Part shown: positions 11,144 through 22,690 of the stretch, one piece after another | Layout of the letters: every line of letters begins with the position of its first letter | Position numbering within the stretch: position 1 is the stretch's first letter | Origin: Theocolax elegans | Lineage: Eukaryota > Arthropoda > Insecta > Hymenoptera > Cerocephalidae | DNA: 64,000 nucleotides | Direction of reading: 5' to 3' | Assembly: GCA_026168455.1 (NCBI GenBank) | Contig: CM047425.1 | Coordinates: 41,932,711 to 41,996,710 of the forward strand | Made by a program: the position numbers and the translations under genes | Notes under the pieces: generated by a model | What the model was told of the DNA's origin: nothing | Databases searched by the model: none | Seen by the model: the letters and a program-made list of their open reading frames with translations, nothing else

Positions 11144-11900
11144 TTAAATAAATACGTATAAATATCCAACAAATTGGATTATGGTTTAATCATTTACTGC
11201 ACAAGCCAACAAGTAACTAAATTAGACTCTGCACACAACGCTGGAATTAGAGTATCTTTGGGAGTCTATAAAACTAGTCTAATATCCAGTCTATTTGTTG
11301 AAAGTCAAGTTCATCCGTTAAAAATTAGAAGAAGGACGCTTTTACTGTATTACGCTTGCAAAATATTTGCTTCTTCAACAAATCCAGTAAATAAAATTTT
11401 AAACACAGATTATAACCCCTCATTATCTCAAAAAAACCTAAGCTATGCACCTCTGAGAGTTAGATTAAAACAACTACTGCAATCTAATAACTGGACGATT
11501 CCACCGATAAGTACAACAGAATAATACCCTTAAATTATTGAAAATATATACAAATCACTCATGATAATAACAGTAAATATTTTAAAAAATGAATATAGGA
11601 GAAAAAATTAATAATCAATGCAATATTTTTGTATAGCCAACTACAAAGAAACTACAACTTATATACTACCAAATACACTTTGGCTTATTTTATATCAAGC
11701 TATAGCAATATTTAAGACATACGATATATTTGTGCTAATGCCAAGTCCATGCTAAAGAAATAAAAAATATTTACACCAAACACTCTCTTATTATATCAAT
11801 AGTAAATAAAATAAACGAACTAAGCAAAATTAAAATTAAAGTTACCTTTTTTTTCAATATAGTATACCTGAATTAGAAAATACACACAAAACAATAGAAA
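11144..11900 (+). pseudogene. I-clade LINE ORF2 fragment, right part
   Basis: After the TTAA the frame resumes at about KLDYGLIIY and continues as an open stretch to 11,524. It contains SLGVYKTSLISSLFVESQ and HPLKIRRRTLLLYYACKIF, matching the segment after the reverse transcriptase in the LINE at 31.9-33.5 kb. Decayed RNase H-like sequence follows to about 11,900 with several stops. Confidence 0.65.
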
Positions 11901-12361
11901 TTCAACGTCGATGACATCAGTGCCGTTCCCATGGAAGATGAGTCTGAGTCGGAGATAAGTAAAAGCTATGACGGTTATATAGAGTATCCAGAAATCCTGT
12001 TTGCAGTTTTATACGTGTGTAAATCCACTTGCGATTAACGTAAATATATATAATTTGTTATAATTTTTTACGTACTCGTTTCACTAGCAGGCAGCATTAA
12101 AAAAATTGAATTAGCTAGCGAAATTGACTTTACCAGTGAATTAATTAAACAGTAATGGAGGGTAAACACTTGAATAATATCCTTGTGTAAGAATAAACGC
12201 AACTTTGTGTGTCCTTTTTATGTACCTTAAACAAGTTTAAAATTGCATCATAAAATGTGATATATAAGTAAAATTTTTTTAAATACATATTGAATTATAA
12301 AATAATTGAAGCAGTAATATCAATCATGCTGTATAATTGACATAGAAATTATATGAAAAAA
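11901..12361. other. AT-rich sequence, nothing recognised
   Basis: No credible frame, tRNA or structured repeat was seen in this interval. Confidence 0.5.
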
Positions 12362-12748
12362 GGGGGTTCCATACTCAATTTTTGATGATTAATTAATAAA
12401 AAAAGTAAAACAGTATGTGAAAAAATAAGAGAAGAAGCGCCTTCGTTTATTGACAATCTAACTGTGTGCTAAATTTTAGATTAAAATATTATTGCATTTT
12501 CGAGAAAAGTCTTACCAAAAATATCAAATCTTTTCACCTCTCGTTGAGGTTAGGTTTACATTTTTGGTAAGACTTTTCTCAAAAACCCAATATAATATTA
12601 ATCTGAAATTCAGCACACAGTTAAATTATCAATAAACGAAAGCGCCTCTTCTCTTATTTTTTTATATACTGTTTTATTTACAAATGTATTACTAATAATC
12701 ACGATTGCCGATAAGGTAGGAAGGATAAATATTGACTATTGCACCCCG
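12362..12748. mobile_element. Palindromic MITE, copy 1
   Basis: Ends are GGGGGTTCCATA and TATTGCACCCCG. The interior is a long hairpin: GAAAAGTCTTACCAAAAAT on one arm and its complement on the other, around a short loop at about 12,540. Outside it, the AGAGAAGAAGCGCCTTCGTT-type segments also pair. A second copy, inverted, is at 41,608-41,991. Flanking bases here are degenerate, while copy 2 keeps TTAA on both sides. Confidence 0.85.
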
Positions 12749-14335
12749 TTATAAGAAACAACGATATTTTAACATAATAAAGTATTATAATTTACGTGTC
12801 AAACATCTATTTGCCATATCAAAGATATATTGTTAAAAAGTAGTTTAAAAATATTGATAAAGTTTAGAAAATTAATGTAGTATATATTGTGTATTGTAAG
12901 TGTAACTTACAACGGGTATACAGATGTTAAAAAAAGTTAAGTTATTATATACTAACAACGATGCTCCTTATCACTGCTAATCTATATTTTTACACTTATT
13001 TCAGCATTTTTAAAATAAATAAGCCATAGACAATTATGTTTTCAAATGCATATACACTTATACTGAATGGCTATATATGAAATTTATTTTATTAAATATT
13101 ATATTATATGTTTAACTTATTTAGAAATAGAAAAAAAATTGATTGATAAGTAATTAGCTACTAATACAGTAAACATCTGGTTTACGCTTTCAACCAAAAT
13201 ACATAAGTAAAGTTCAAACATATATTGCAAATTGCAAAATAACTCTTTTTTAACAAAGAGCTGTTAAGAAATTATTATTTACAGATTCAAAAGGGAATGT
13301 TAAAAGTGTCTATAGATAACCATATTTGAACATGCTTTTACAATATGAAAAAATAAGTGTACATAGGAAGATAAACTACTTCATAATACCTTGTGTTTGC
13401 TCAACAAATTGATGCAATATTTTATTTATTAAACCTAACTGCAAAAAAATAATATATATATCCAATTTATATAAGCCAATTATCATTCCTTGTTTTTTAA
13501 TATCTTTTATATTCTAAAGAGCTTGAACAAGAGTTGCAATGGCTAGGTGGATAGATTGGCAACGTATTTAAAATTTTAAAGAAGTAGGAAACAATAACAA
13601 AAATGCCTTTATTTTAATTTAGAGCTTCGGTTGTATATGTACGATAGCAGTAGGATAAACCCTTTTTCGAGGAACTGGGAGGAACGTTCCTTTCCTTGCA
13701 ATATGCAAATTACACCTGTAGTTGAAAGTTTATTCAGTACTTGATTAAATATATCTATATAATCAAACATTTCAGGTTGCTGTTATCCACAATATATTCT
13801 AGTTGGAATAATATTTTTACATCTTTCTTAAGGAGGAATTTCATTCGTGTTCAATGTAAGAGTTGATTTGAATATCATTCGTTCTCCTCTCATCCTTGCA
13901 CAAAACCGATGTATATTTTCCGTCACATATATCTTGGATATGATCATACTGATGTTTCATAAACATTCATAATAGCAAAAAAACATTGGTTTATTTGATT
14001 TGAGACATTAATGCATTATAATTTTTACAAATTTTATTCGTCAGTACATTTTTGAATATTTCGATGTGCTTGTAATAAAACACACAGCATGCAACATACT
14101 GTTATTAAGTGAGTCATACACCTGATTAATTTTATATTTTTGTGATATAGGTAGGTATATCTGTCATACATATGCAATTAACTAATTTTAAAAGATTATT
14201 CAAACCTTTTACTGATAATCAATTGTACACACAATAGTTCTATATCATTTATAGAAATTCTGCTTGGCTTTTTTTGGTGTTTATGGGAATTGATTAAAAA
14301 AATTCATCACCATTAGTAGGTCATTTAAGTAATGC
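12749..14335. other. AT-rich sequence, nothing recognised
   Basis: No long frame, hairpin or similarity to other parts of the window was recognised over this 1.6 kb. Confidence 0.45.
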
Positions 14336-15345
14336 CTTTCGTTCATTCTGCAACCTACCTAAAACTTTACTGAATCTTACAGCAATCTTTCAAAGGAACA
14401 TTCCTCGAAAGCGTTATACAATATTGTAACAACATTCCAAGAAAGATAAAAATCACGGTAAAATGATATATTGCATGAAACATTGCTAACAGCTTGCAGC
14501 AACATTTCTAGAAATGTTGCAAACTTTATTACAGAAAGCTTTCATGAAAGACAACTCGAAACATTGAAGCAAGATTTATAACAGATTCAAAGAAATTATA
14601 CGGCGTAAGCTTGCTGCAAGCTATTCAAATATATTGCTGCAACCATTTAAGGAATATTCCTTCTTAACGTTCCAGAAAAGTTCAGTAAAAGAATGCAGCA
14701 ATTATTGCTTGCTAGCTTCTAGGAAGCTTGCTTAAAAGCCTTCCAGCAAGATTTAAATGACTCTTTCTGACAGATCATAGAACAATATTTCCGGCTAGCT
14801 TTCTGCAAGCTTCCTGAAAGCCGCACCGAAAGTCGTAAGAGCAAAGAAAATTAAGTTTGCATAAAACCTTGCTAAAATATTACCGCAAATATTGCAGGAA
14901 TGTTACTCGTAATCTTTCGTGAAAGACAGGCAAGACAGATTGCCACAACCTTTTTGGCCACCTTCAAAAGGGTTTCATCAGGCACTGCACGACAAGCTTT
15001 CAGAAGCTTATTCTGGAAGATTGAAACAACCTGTTAGGGAATATTCCCATTGAATTATGCAAAAAGGTTTAACAAAAGAATGTCACAATGTACATGCTTT
15101 GTAGAAAGCTTCCCTAATAGCTTCCAGCAAGATTCCAATGAAATTTTTAAGGAAGATCGATAGAGAATATTTCCGGCAAGCGTCTTGCAAATTTTCAGAA
15201 AACCGCACCGAAAGTCACAATGAAAAATAAAGTTTATCTTGCATGGTAGCTTGCTGAAATATTGTCTCAAATATAGCAGTAACGTAACTGCCAATCTTTC
15301 AAAAAAGTTTATATATAGCATGAATCTTCCATCGGGGAGATATTT
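14336..15345 (+). repeat. Degenerate CAAGCTT/GAATATTCC-rich repeat unit 1
   Basis: The stretch is dense in short palindromic words such as GAATATTCC, AAGCTT and GCTTGCAAGC. Inside it, a segment starting GCACCGAAAGTC near 14,821 recurs near 15,205, giving a sub-period of about 385 bp. The entire unit recurs from about 15,700 in the same orientation (offset about 1,357 bp). Confidence 0.65.
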
Positions 15346-15689
15346 TAATACTGCTTCGGGCAGTATTATGTATAAAGAAATTCTTCGTAAATAATTTTTT
15401 ATCTTTATTATTTATTAATATTGATATTAATAATAATTTATATTTTGTAGTTACATGTACAATTAATAGATCTACTTATTTCTAATTACGCCGAAATCGA
15501 TCTGGATATTCGAAATTCGAGATTATCGAATGTATGTTCATTTGTAGAATGTGAGAATAAAGACTTAGTTCCAAGTAATTATTTAACTTTATGATTTGTT
15601 AATATATAATTATATTTTATATTTTTTATTTATATCGTTGCATAATTCGCTGATTCCCACACAGCATAAAAGCTTCCCGATGAAAGATT

Positions 15690-16285
15690 CATGCAATATT
15701 CCTTTGCAAGTTTGCTGCAACCTCCCTAAAACTTAACTAAATCTTACAGCAATCTTTTGTAAGGAACATTTTACAAAAGCGTTCTGTAATTTTTTAGCAA
15801 CATTCCAGGCAATATATAAATAACGATAAAATGTTATATTGCATGAAACATTGCCAATAGATTGCAGCAACATTTCTAGAAATGTTTCAAACTTCATCAC
15901 AGAAAACTTTCATGAAAGATATCCAAAAATATTTAAGCATGATTTATGACAGATTCAAAGAAATGATACAGCGAAAGTTTGATGCAAGCTATTCAAATAT
16001 ATTATTGCAACCATTGAAGAAATGTAGCATGAATGCTGCCTAAGGTTCCAGAAAATTTCAAAAAAAGAATGAGGCAATCACTGGTCACTGACTTCTAGTA
16101 AACTTGCGTAAAAGCCTTCAGCAAGATTTCAACGCATTGATTCTGAGCCATCAAAAGACAATATTTCCAGCAAGCTTCTTGCAAGTTTTCAACAAACCGC
16201 ACCGAAAGTCACAGTGGAAAATAAAATTATGCTGGCATGAAAACTAGCTGAAATGTTGCCGCAAATATTCCCCGATGGAAATTTT
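15690..16285 (+). repeat. Degenerate repeat unit 2
   Basis: It follows unit 1 almost word for word from GCAACCTCCCTAAAACTTAA to ACCGCACCGAAAGTCACAGT, with many substitutions and small indels. It then ends abruptly at GCAAATATTCCCCGATGG. Confidence 0.65.
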
Positions 16286-16289
16286 AAAT

Positions 16290-16600
16290 AGTAAATAAAA
16301 GTATATAAATGCAGCTAAATGTGACAATTGAGACTGTATTTACTTTTATTTACGTTTATTTACTTTTCTTTACATTTATTTACATTTATATCTCTTTAAT
16401 TATATTTGTATACTGTTATTTACGTTTCTGATTATTTCAAAGAAAAATTTACTGGCACCAAATAATTTTTTATAATCGTATCTATAATTCATTACAGATA
16501 TTTACATTTATTTAGATTTATTTACGAATGTATACATTTTTTATCATTTATGTAAATTTATGTACATTTATTTACAGTTATAAAATAAACTGCAATAAAT
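16290..16600. repeat. TTTACATTTAT simple repeat
   Basis: Irregular reiterations of TTTAC and ATTTAT. Confidence 0.7.
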
Positions 16601-16914
16601 AAAATTATAGAAAATTATAAATAATAATAAACTAAATTAAAATATTAAAAAACTATTTATTATAGGTACACTAACTAGGAGAGTGTCTCACTTTCAGATC
16701 ACGGATCTTAACCAAACTCTGGGATACGTTTTGTAATATAAAAATTTGAAGAAATTCAAAATTTTAGACTCTCACGTTCTGATTTATGAAAATTAAAAGC
16801 CACTAAAGCAAATTTTGAAGAAAAATTACTCCCATTTTAATCGCTTATATCTCGGAAACAAATAGAAATATACACTGAAACTGAAGTAAGCTCAAATTGA
16901 TTAATTTGTCTTGA

Positions 16915-17420
16915 AGTTATGCATAAGGAATATTGCTGCTTAATGAACCAGAAAAGTTCAGAGAAAGAATGCGGCAATTTCTAGTAAGTAGTTTGCAGAA
17001 AGCTTACATAAAAGATTTTAGCAAGATTCCAATGCAATTTTTGTGAATGATCAAAAAACAATGTTTCTGGCAAGATTCCTGCAAATTTTCGGTAAAAAAC
17101 GCGATAAGTTGCAGTGGAACATAAAATTAGGGTTGCGTGAAAGTTTATTAAAATATTGCATTAATAAAACTGGTAATCTTTCGTGAAAGACAGCTAGATA
17201 GAATACTATAATCTTTCTGGACACGCTCAAAAAAGTTACGTAACGCCTCGCACAAAAAGCTTCCAGAAGCTTATCATGGAAGATTGCAGCAATATATCAA
17301 GGAATATTCCCGATGAATTATGCAAAAATGTTTCACTAAAAAATACTGCAATGTACAGCTTACCTGCTTTGTAGAAAGATTCCTCAAAAGTTTCCATCAA
17401 GTTTTTGGAAATTAGTGCAA
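16915..17420 (+). repeat. Degenerate repeat unit 3 (partial)
   Basis: Shares the order of motifs seen in the later half of unit 1, including AAGATTCCAATGCAATTTTT, GCGATAAGTTGCAGTGGAA and GGAATATTCCCGATGAATTATG. Its closest relative on the other side of the duplication is the inverted copy at 21,722-22,020. Confidence 0.6.
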
Positions 17421-17734
17421 AATACACTCTCTATCACATGCTTTCAAAATTTCAAAGTTTTAGTGCTTAGCAACAAAACGTTGTAGCTTAAAAAATCCAA
17501 GGCCTTTCGACAAAGCATGTAAAAGCTTTCAGTAAATGCTACTGCAAAAGTTAAAAAATTCAAATTTGTGTTTTTTTTAAGTATTAAAAAGAGATGAAAA
17601 CACTAAACAACATGTCTCTTTTTGATCCGTTGTAGATTTAGTGTACGATAGATTAATAAAACCAAAGAGGTTTGGAAGGTAATTGCTTTAGCTTTAAAAT
17701 GAGAGGTTGAGCGTTTTTTTAACTCACTTTTTAC

Positions 17735-18222
17735 CAAAGTTGGAGTATTTTTAGTAAAAAAACACGCTTTTTTTTTTAAAATCGAAATATTTAAATAAAG
17801 AAGAGACATAGAGGAAAACTTCAGAGCGAACAACGATGCTATTTTACTCACAGAACATAGATCTGCAGCTTAAATGAGATTTGAGCAAAATAATTCTTTT
17901 CCATGTTTTAGCATATCAAAAAATTTTAAAAATCACTTTTTTTATTTTATATTGTACTTGAAAAATGTTTAAATTAACATTAATTTAATTAAAAAATTAT
18001 AGAATAATATTAATTTTAAAAATACTGTATTAACTGAGACTCAATTAAAGATTTTTTAAATTTTATATGCGAGACAATGGAAAAAAATTTTTTTTTTCAT
18101 ATCTTGTATTAAGATGCAGATCTACATTCTATGAGTAAAATAGCATCTTTTTTCTCCTTAGACTTTTTCTCTATATCTCTTCCTTTTTTTAAAAAAGCGT
18201 GTTTTTTTACTAAAAATACTCT
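17735..18222. mobile_element. Small inverted-repeat element
   Basis: The arm at about 17,740-17,880 (containing GTATTTTTAGTAAAAAAACA and GATGCTATTTTACTCA) is matched in inverse orientation at about 18,110-18,222 (containing TGAGTAAAATAGCATC and TGTTTTTTTACTAAAAATAC). Arms are imperfect and AT-rich. No frame is present. It abuts the start of the large tandem duplication. Confidence 0.6.
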
Positions 18223-19859
18223 GTTTTTTTTAATTTTTTCAGTATTTGCATACAATAATAAACTTGAAATACATTATGTTTAGTTTATTCCTCTATAAAT
18301 GTGTATTTTACAATACCCCGTAATTTATTTTCAAATAAATTATTTCTTTATTTTTTTATTTATTTTAGAAACAATATAAGGATATTTAAGCTTACTAAAG
18401 TACCAATATGATACAAAGTTGGTACTAATCTTATTCTTATGTAGTACTAATTTCATTATAATGTAGTACTGATTTTGTAAGAACTGGGTTCAAACTGAGG
18501 ACGAATTTAGTATAAATTTCATGAATAGTACTTAAGGGGTTGTGTGGAGTTAGGTCTCGAGTTAGGACCCTTTTTAAATGATACAGAACACCCAAAAAGG
18601 GCCTAACATATGCCCTCTTAGCCTGCTTCGAGTCGGTTAAATGCGCAGAGTAGCAAAAATAAAAAAAGTAAGAATAAAAAAAAATAAAGTAGAATAAAAG
18701 CAACATAAAATTAAAATACCTAATAAAATTTTTACTTAACATTGCGCAAAATTGGTTTAATATAGACATTTTTGGACAAAAACAATACTACAAATTTGCC
18801 AAAGTGTCCATATCGTGGACCAGAATTGTCTGCCAGTCTCCAGCTACAGACCAAATAAAAGGTAATTTTTCAACGTTTAAATAGATTTTTGTTTTGGAAA
18901 AAAAAATTGTGACGAAACTCATTTTTTTTGCATTTTAAGGTTTATTTTATGTCTAGCAGGTACCTATATATATAATTGGGGCAAATAAAGTTTTTTAACA
19001 GATTCTACAGAAAATTTCCAAACTTTCTTGTTTTTAACATGTATAACAAAAAATCAATAGGATTTGGGTTATTAAACGATAAATATAGTTAAAAAATAAA
19101 AAATTTCATTAAATTTCAATTTTTGATTGCTAGCAGCATTAAACATAATTAAAATAGAGCTTTAAAAATTTAGCTACATCTTTTTTAACCCATTTCTGAA
19201 AGATGCCACCAGAAAAATATTTTATTTTTTGACTGGATCACTTCACGTGGAACACTCCATGTATATATTTCTATACCGTGGGCGTAAATGAGATTTTTTA
19301 AAGAAAAGCAATGCGCAAAATGTGTTTTTACGCACACTGTATTAGAAGATAATTGTTTTAAAATTAAAAAGTTGTACATTCTCATGAAAAATCATAAATA
19401 GTATATTACACATCTAGGGAGGTAAAGTATTGGTGAGCCTATAGTACACGTAAATTGCCCCCCGAGCCGAAGGCGAGGGTGGCAAACGTGTGCTATTGGG
19501 TCGCCATTTTACCTCCCGTGGTGTGTATACTATTTTTTTCAACAACGAGGCCGAAATTCCAACTTCGCGATTCGAGCGCCGGGAGCGAAAGTGACAGTTT
19601 CGGCCCGTTGTTGAAAAAATAATATTTTATATGTTCTGTTTGGTAAGCAAAATTTAATCAGAAATGTATGTTAATTAATCAAATGTTTTTCAGGTGATTT
19701 ATTCATCATAAAGCTTCTGTTATTTATTCGATATCGGCAATAAAGAGCCTAACTCGATTTTTTAAATATTTAGTATTTTTTTATTATAAATCTTTAACTG
19801 AAAAATAGCACTCGGAACTTTTACAACAAATAGTATTTATTATATTTTACAATATCACA
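18223..19859 (+). repeat. 1,637-bp tandem duplication, copy 1
   Basis: Starts GTTTTTTTTAATTTTTTCAG and ends CAATATCACA. It is repeated directly and immediately at 19,860-21,496 with near identity; the differences I noticed are mainly one-base length changes in homopolymers. The unit contains spaced GTACCAA/GTACTAA motifs, an AAGGGGTTGTGTGG segment and two adjacent large hairpins. It encodes no convincing protein. Confidence 0.95.
19398..19622. other. Paired hairpins in duplication copy 1
   Basis: The first hairpin spans about 19,398-19,531. ATAGTATATTACACATCT and GGGAGGTAAA pair with TTTACCTCCC and GTGTGTATACTAT, narrowing to a GC-rich tip (GAGCC-GAA-GGC, 19,464-19,473). The second spans about 19,531-19,622, pairing TTTTTTTCAACAACG plus GGCCGAAA with TTTCGGCC plus CGTTGTTGAAAAAA. 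Confidence 0.8.
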
Positions 19860-21496
19860 GTTTTTTTTTAATTTTTTCAGTATTTGCATACAATAATAAA
19901 CTTGAAATACATTATGTTTAGTTTATTCCTCTATAAATGTGTATTTTACAATACCCCGTAATTTATTTTCAAATAAATTATTTCTTTATTTTTTTATTTA
20001 TTTTAGAAACAATATAAGGATATTTAAGCTTACTAAAGTACCAATATGATACAAAGTTGGTACTAATCTTATTCTTATGTAGTACTAATTTCATTATAAT
20101 GTAGTACTGATTTTGTAAGAACTGGGTTCAAACTGAGGACGAATTTAGTATAAATTTCATGAATAGTACTTAAGGGGTTGTGTGGAGTTAGGTCTCGAGT
20201 TAGGACCCTTTTTAAATGATACAGAACACCCAAAAAGGGCCTAACATATGCCCTCTTAGCCTGCTTCGAGTCGGTTAAATGCGCAGAGTAGCAAAAATAA
20301 AAAAAGTAAGAATAAAAAAAATAAAGTAGAATAAAAGCAACATAAAATTAAAATACCTAATAAAATTTTTACTTAACATTGCGCAAAATTGGTTTAATAT
20401 AGACATTTTTGGACAAAAACAATACTACAAATTTGCCAAAGTGTCCATATCGTGGACCAGAATTGTCTGCCAGTCTCCAGCTACAGACCAAATAAAAGGT
20501 AATTTTTCAACGTTTAAATAGATTTTTGTTTTGGAAAAAAAATTGTGACGAAACTCATTTTTTTTGCATTTTAAGGTTTATTTTATGTCTAGCAGGTACC
20601 TATATATATAATTGGGGCAAATAAAGTTTTTTAACAGATTCTACAGAAAATTTCCAAACTTTCTTGTTTTTAACATGTATAACAAAAAATCAATAGGATT
20701 TGGGTTATTAAACGATAAATATAGTTAAAAAATAAAAAATTTCATTAAATTTCAATTTTTGATTGCTAGCAGCATTAAACATAATTAAAATAGAGCTTTA
20801 AAAATTTAGCTACATCTTTTTTAACCCATTTCTGAAAGATGCCACCAGAAAAATATTTTATTTTTTGACTGGATCACTTCACGTGGAACACTCCATGTAT
20901 ATATTTCTATACCGTGGGCGTAAATGAGATTTTTTAAAGAAAAGCAATGCGCAAAATGTGTTTTTACGCACACTGTATTAGAAGATAATTGTTTTAAAAT
21001 TAAAAAGTTGTACATTCTCATGAAAAATCATAAATAGTATATTACACATCTAGGGAGGTAAAGTATTGGTGAGCCTATAGTACACGTAAATTGCCCCCCG
21101 AGCCGAAGGCGAGGGTGGCAAACGTGTGCTATTGGGTCGCCATTTTACCTCCCGTGGTGTGTATACTATTTTTTTCAACAACGAGGCCGAAATTCCAACT
21201 TCGCGATTCGAGCGCCGGGAGCGAAAGTGACAGTTTCGGCCCGTTGTTGAAAAAATAATATTTTTATATGTTCTGTTTGGTAAGCAAAATTTAATCAGAA
21301 ATGTATGTTAATTAATCAAATGTTTTTCAGGTGATTTATTCATCATAAAGCTTCTGTTATTTATTCGATATCGGCAATAAAGAGCCTAACTCGATTTTTT
21401 AAATATTTAGTATTTTTTTATTATAAATCTTTAACTGAAAAATAGCACTCGGAACTTTTACAACAAATAGTATTTATTATATTTTACAATATCACA
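19860..21496 (+). repeat. 1,637-bp tandem duplication, copy 2
   Basis: Near-identical second copy, starting GTTTTTTTTTAATTTTTTCA directly after copy 1 and ending AATATCACA before TCGTTTTATAAAG. It repeats the two hairpins of copy 1 at about 21,034-21,260. Confidence 0.95.
21034..21260. other. Paired hairpins in duplication copy 2
   Basis: Same structures as in copy 1, shifted by about 1,636 bp. Confidence 0.8.
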
Positions 21497-21559
21497 TCGT
21501 TTTATAAAGCTGATGCAAAGTTATACTGTTTTTTTTTATTTTCCAAAAACTATACTATT

Positions 21560-21722
21560 GAGTTAGGCCCTTTTACCACCCAACCCCTCATTTTATTTGA
21601 TAAAGTATTATTTCGTACTGATTTGGTACAATTATGAAACTGATTTTGTACTTACTTTGCGCAAAATTTCGTATTAATTGGGTACATAAACCATACTAAT
21701 TTTTTTTAATTGGGCAGTTACA
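21560..21722 (-). repeat. Inverted partner of the left edge of the duplication
   Basis: Read on the minus strand this has the same order of motifs as 18,395-18,610: spaced GTAC words, then GAGGGGTTGGGTGG, then AAAGGGCCTAAC. The two segments may be terminal inverted repeats of one element whose interior was duplicated. Confidence 0.5.
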
Positions 21723-22020
21723 TTTCTGCAGTATATGCGGTAATATTTTAGCAAGCTTTGATGCAAGTCTAATTTTATGTTTCACTGAGACTTACCGTGT
21801 AGTTTTCCGAAAACTTGCAAGAAGCTGGCCAGATATATTGTATTTTTATCTTTCACAAAAATTGCATTGGAATCTTGCTGGAAGCTTGCATGCAAGCATT
21901 CTATAGAGTATGGGTACTGTTTCGGGAATGCATAACGAAACTTTTTTGAGTGTGGTCAGAAAGTTTGTGGCAATCTATCAGCTGCCTTTCACGAAAGCTT
22001 GTAATCTCTCACTGGTTAGT
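21722..22020 (-). repeat. Inverted copy of the degenerate repeat unit
   Basis: The minus strand carries GATTCCAATGCAATTTTTGT, TCGGAAAACT and GCAAGCTTCCAGCAAG in the same order as the forward units at 14.3-17.4 kb. Confidence 0.6.
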
Positions 22021-22289
22021 TACTATTTTCCATGACATAATATATTACGTTAAATACTTCAGAGAATATATTTGATTAAACATAACGATAAAATGATAAC
22101 TATATAAATAAGACAATCTTTTGAATTGAAAAATAATGTTTAAGTGTTATATAAATTAATACAATTTGAGATGCAAGAACATTAATATTTATTTACTAAA
22201 TAAATAATAAATAAATAATTACAATATTAGTAATTATATTCACTTAAATGGATTGATCATTATATACAAGTTCTAAAAGTAGACTTGCA

Positions 22290-22370
22290 AGCGTTGCGAT
22301 ATAGCGTAGTGGTTAGAGCGTTTACTTTTCATGCGTGCGTCCTGGGTTCGTTTCCCGCTGTAGGTTATAA
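22290..22370 (+). repeat. tRNA-like (SINE-type) remnant
   Basis: A-box TAGCGTAGTGG at 22,302-22,312 and B-box GGTTCGTTTCC at 22,345-22,355 are at tRNA-like spacing. The acceptor stem does not close, so a functional tRNA is unlikely. It is followed by AT-rich sequence. Confidence 0.5.
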
Positions 22371-22529
22371 CTTTCTTTGCGATTTGTGTTAAATATTTAT
22401 GTAAAAAATTTTAAATAATTAATATATGTATAAAATGTCATGTATAAATATTAAAAATGTTTTACAATTTTTTTTAATAATAAAATTTCGTTTTTACTGT
22501 TTATTAAATTGAACGTATTATTTGTAAAG

Positions 22530-22690
22530 ATTTTCGTGAGGATTCTTGAAAGACTTCTGCAAGATTTATCAAAAGCTTTATACATCTTATCAAGAATTCT
22601 TGCGGAAATCTCCCGCTAGATGCTTGCATAAAGTTTTCATGAATGCTTCTTGAAAGGTTTAAGAATCTTTTCCATATTACCGCAACATTA
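22530..22690. repeat. Short palindrome-rich repeat
   Basis: Contains AAGAATTCTTG, TTCATGAATGCTTCTTGAA and similar words, in the same style as the units at 14.3-17.4 kb but not clearly alignable to them. Confidence 0.4.

Noticed and set aside
19185..21021. Identical 66-residue minus-strand frames at 19,185-19,385 and 20,821-21,021
   Set aside because: They are identical only because the DNA is duplicated. Composition is that of random AT-rich sequence and no domain is seen.
22290..22370. Functional tRNA gene
   Set aside because: A- and B-boxes are present but the acceptor stem does not pair, so it is treated as a tRNA-derived repeat.
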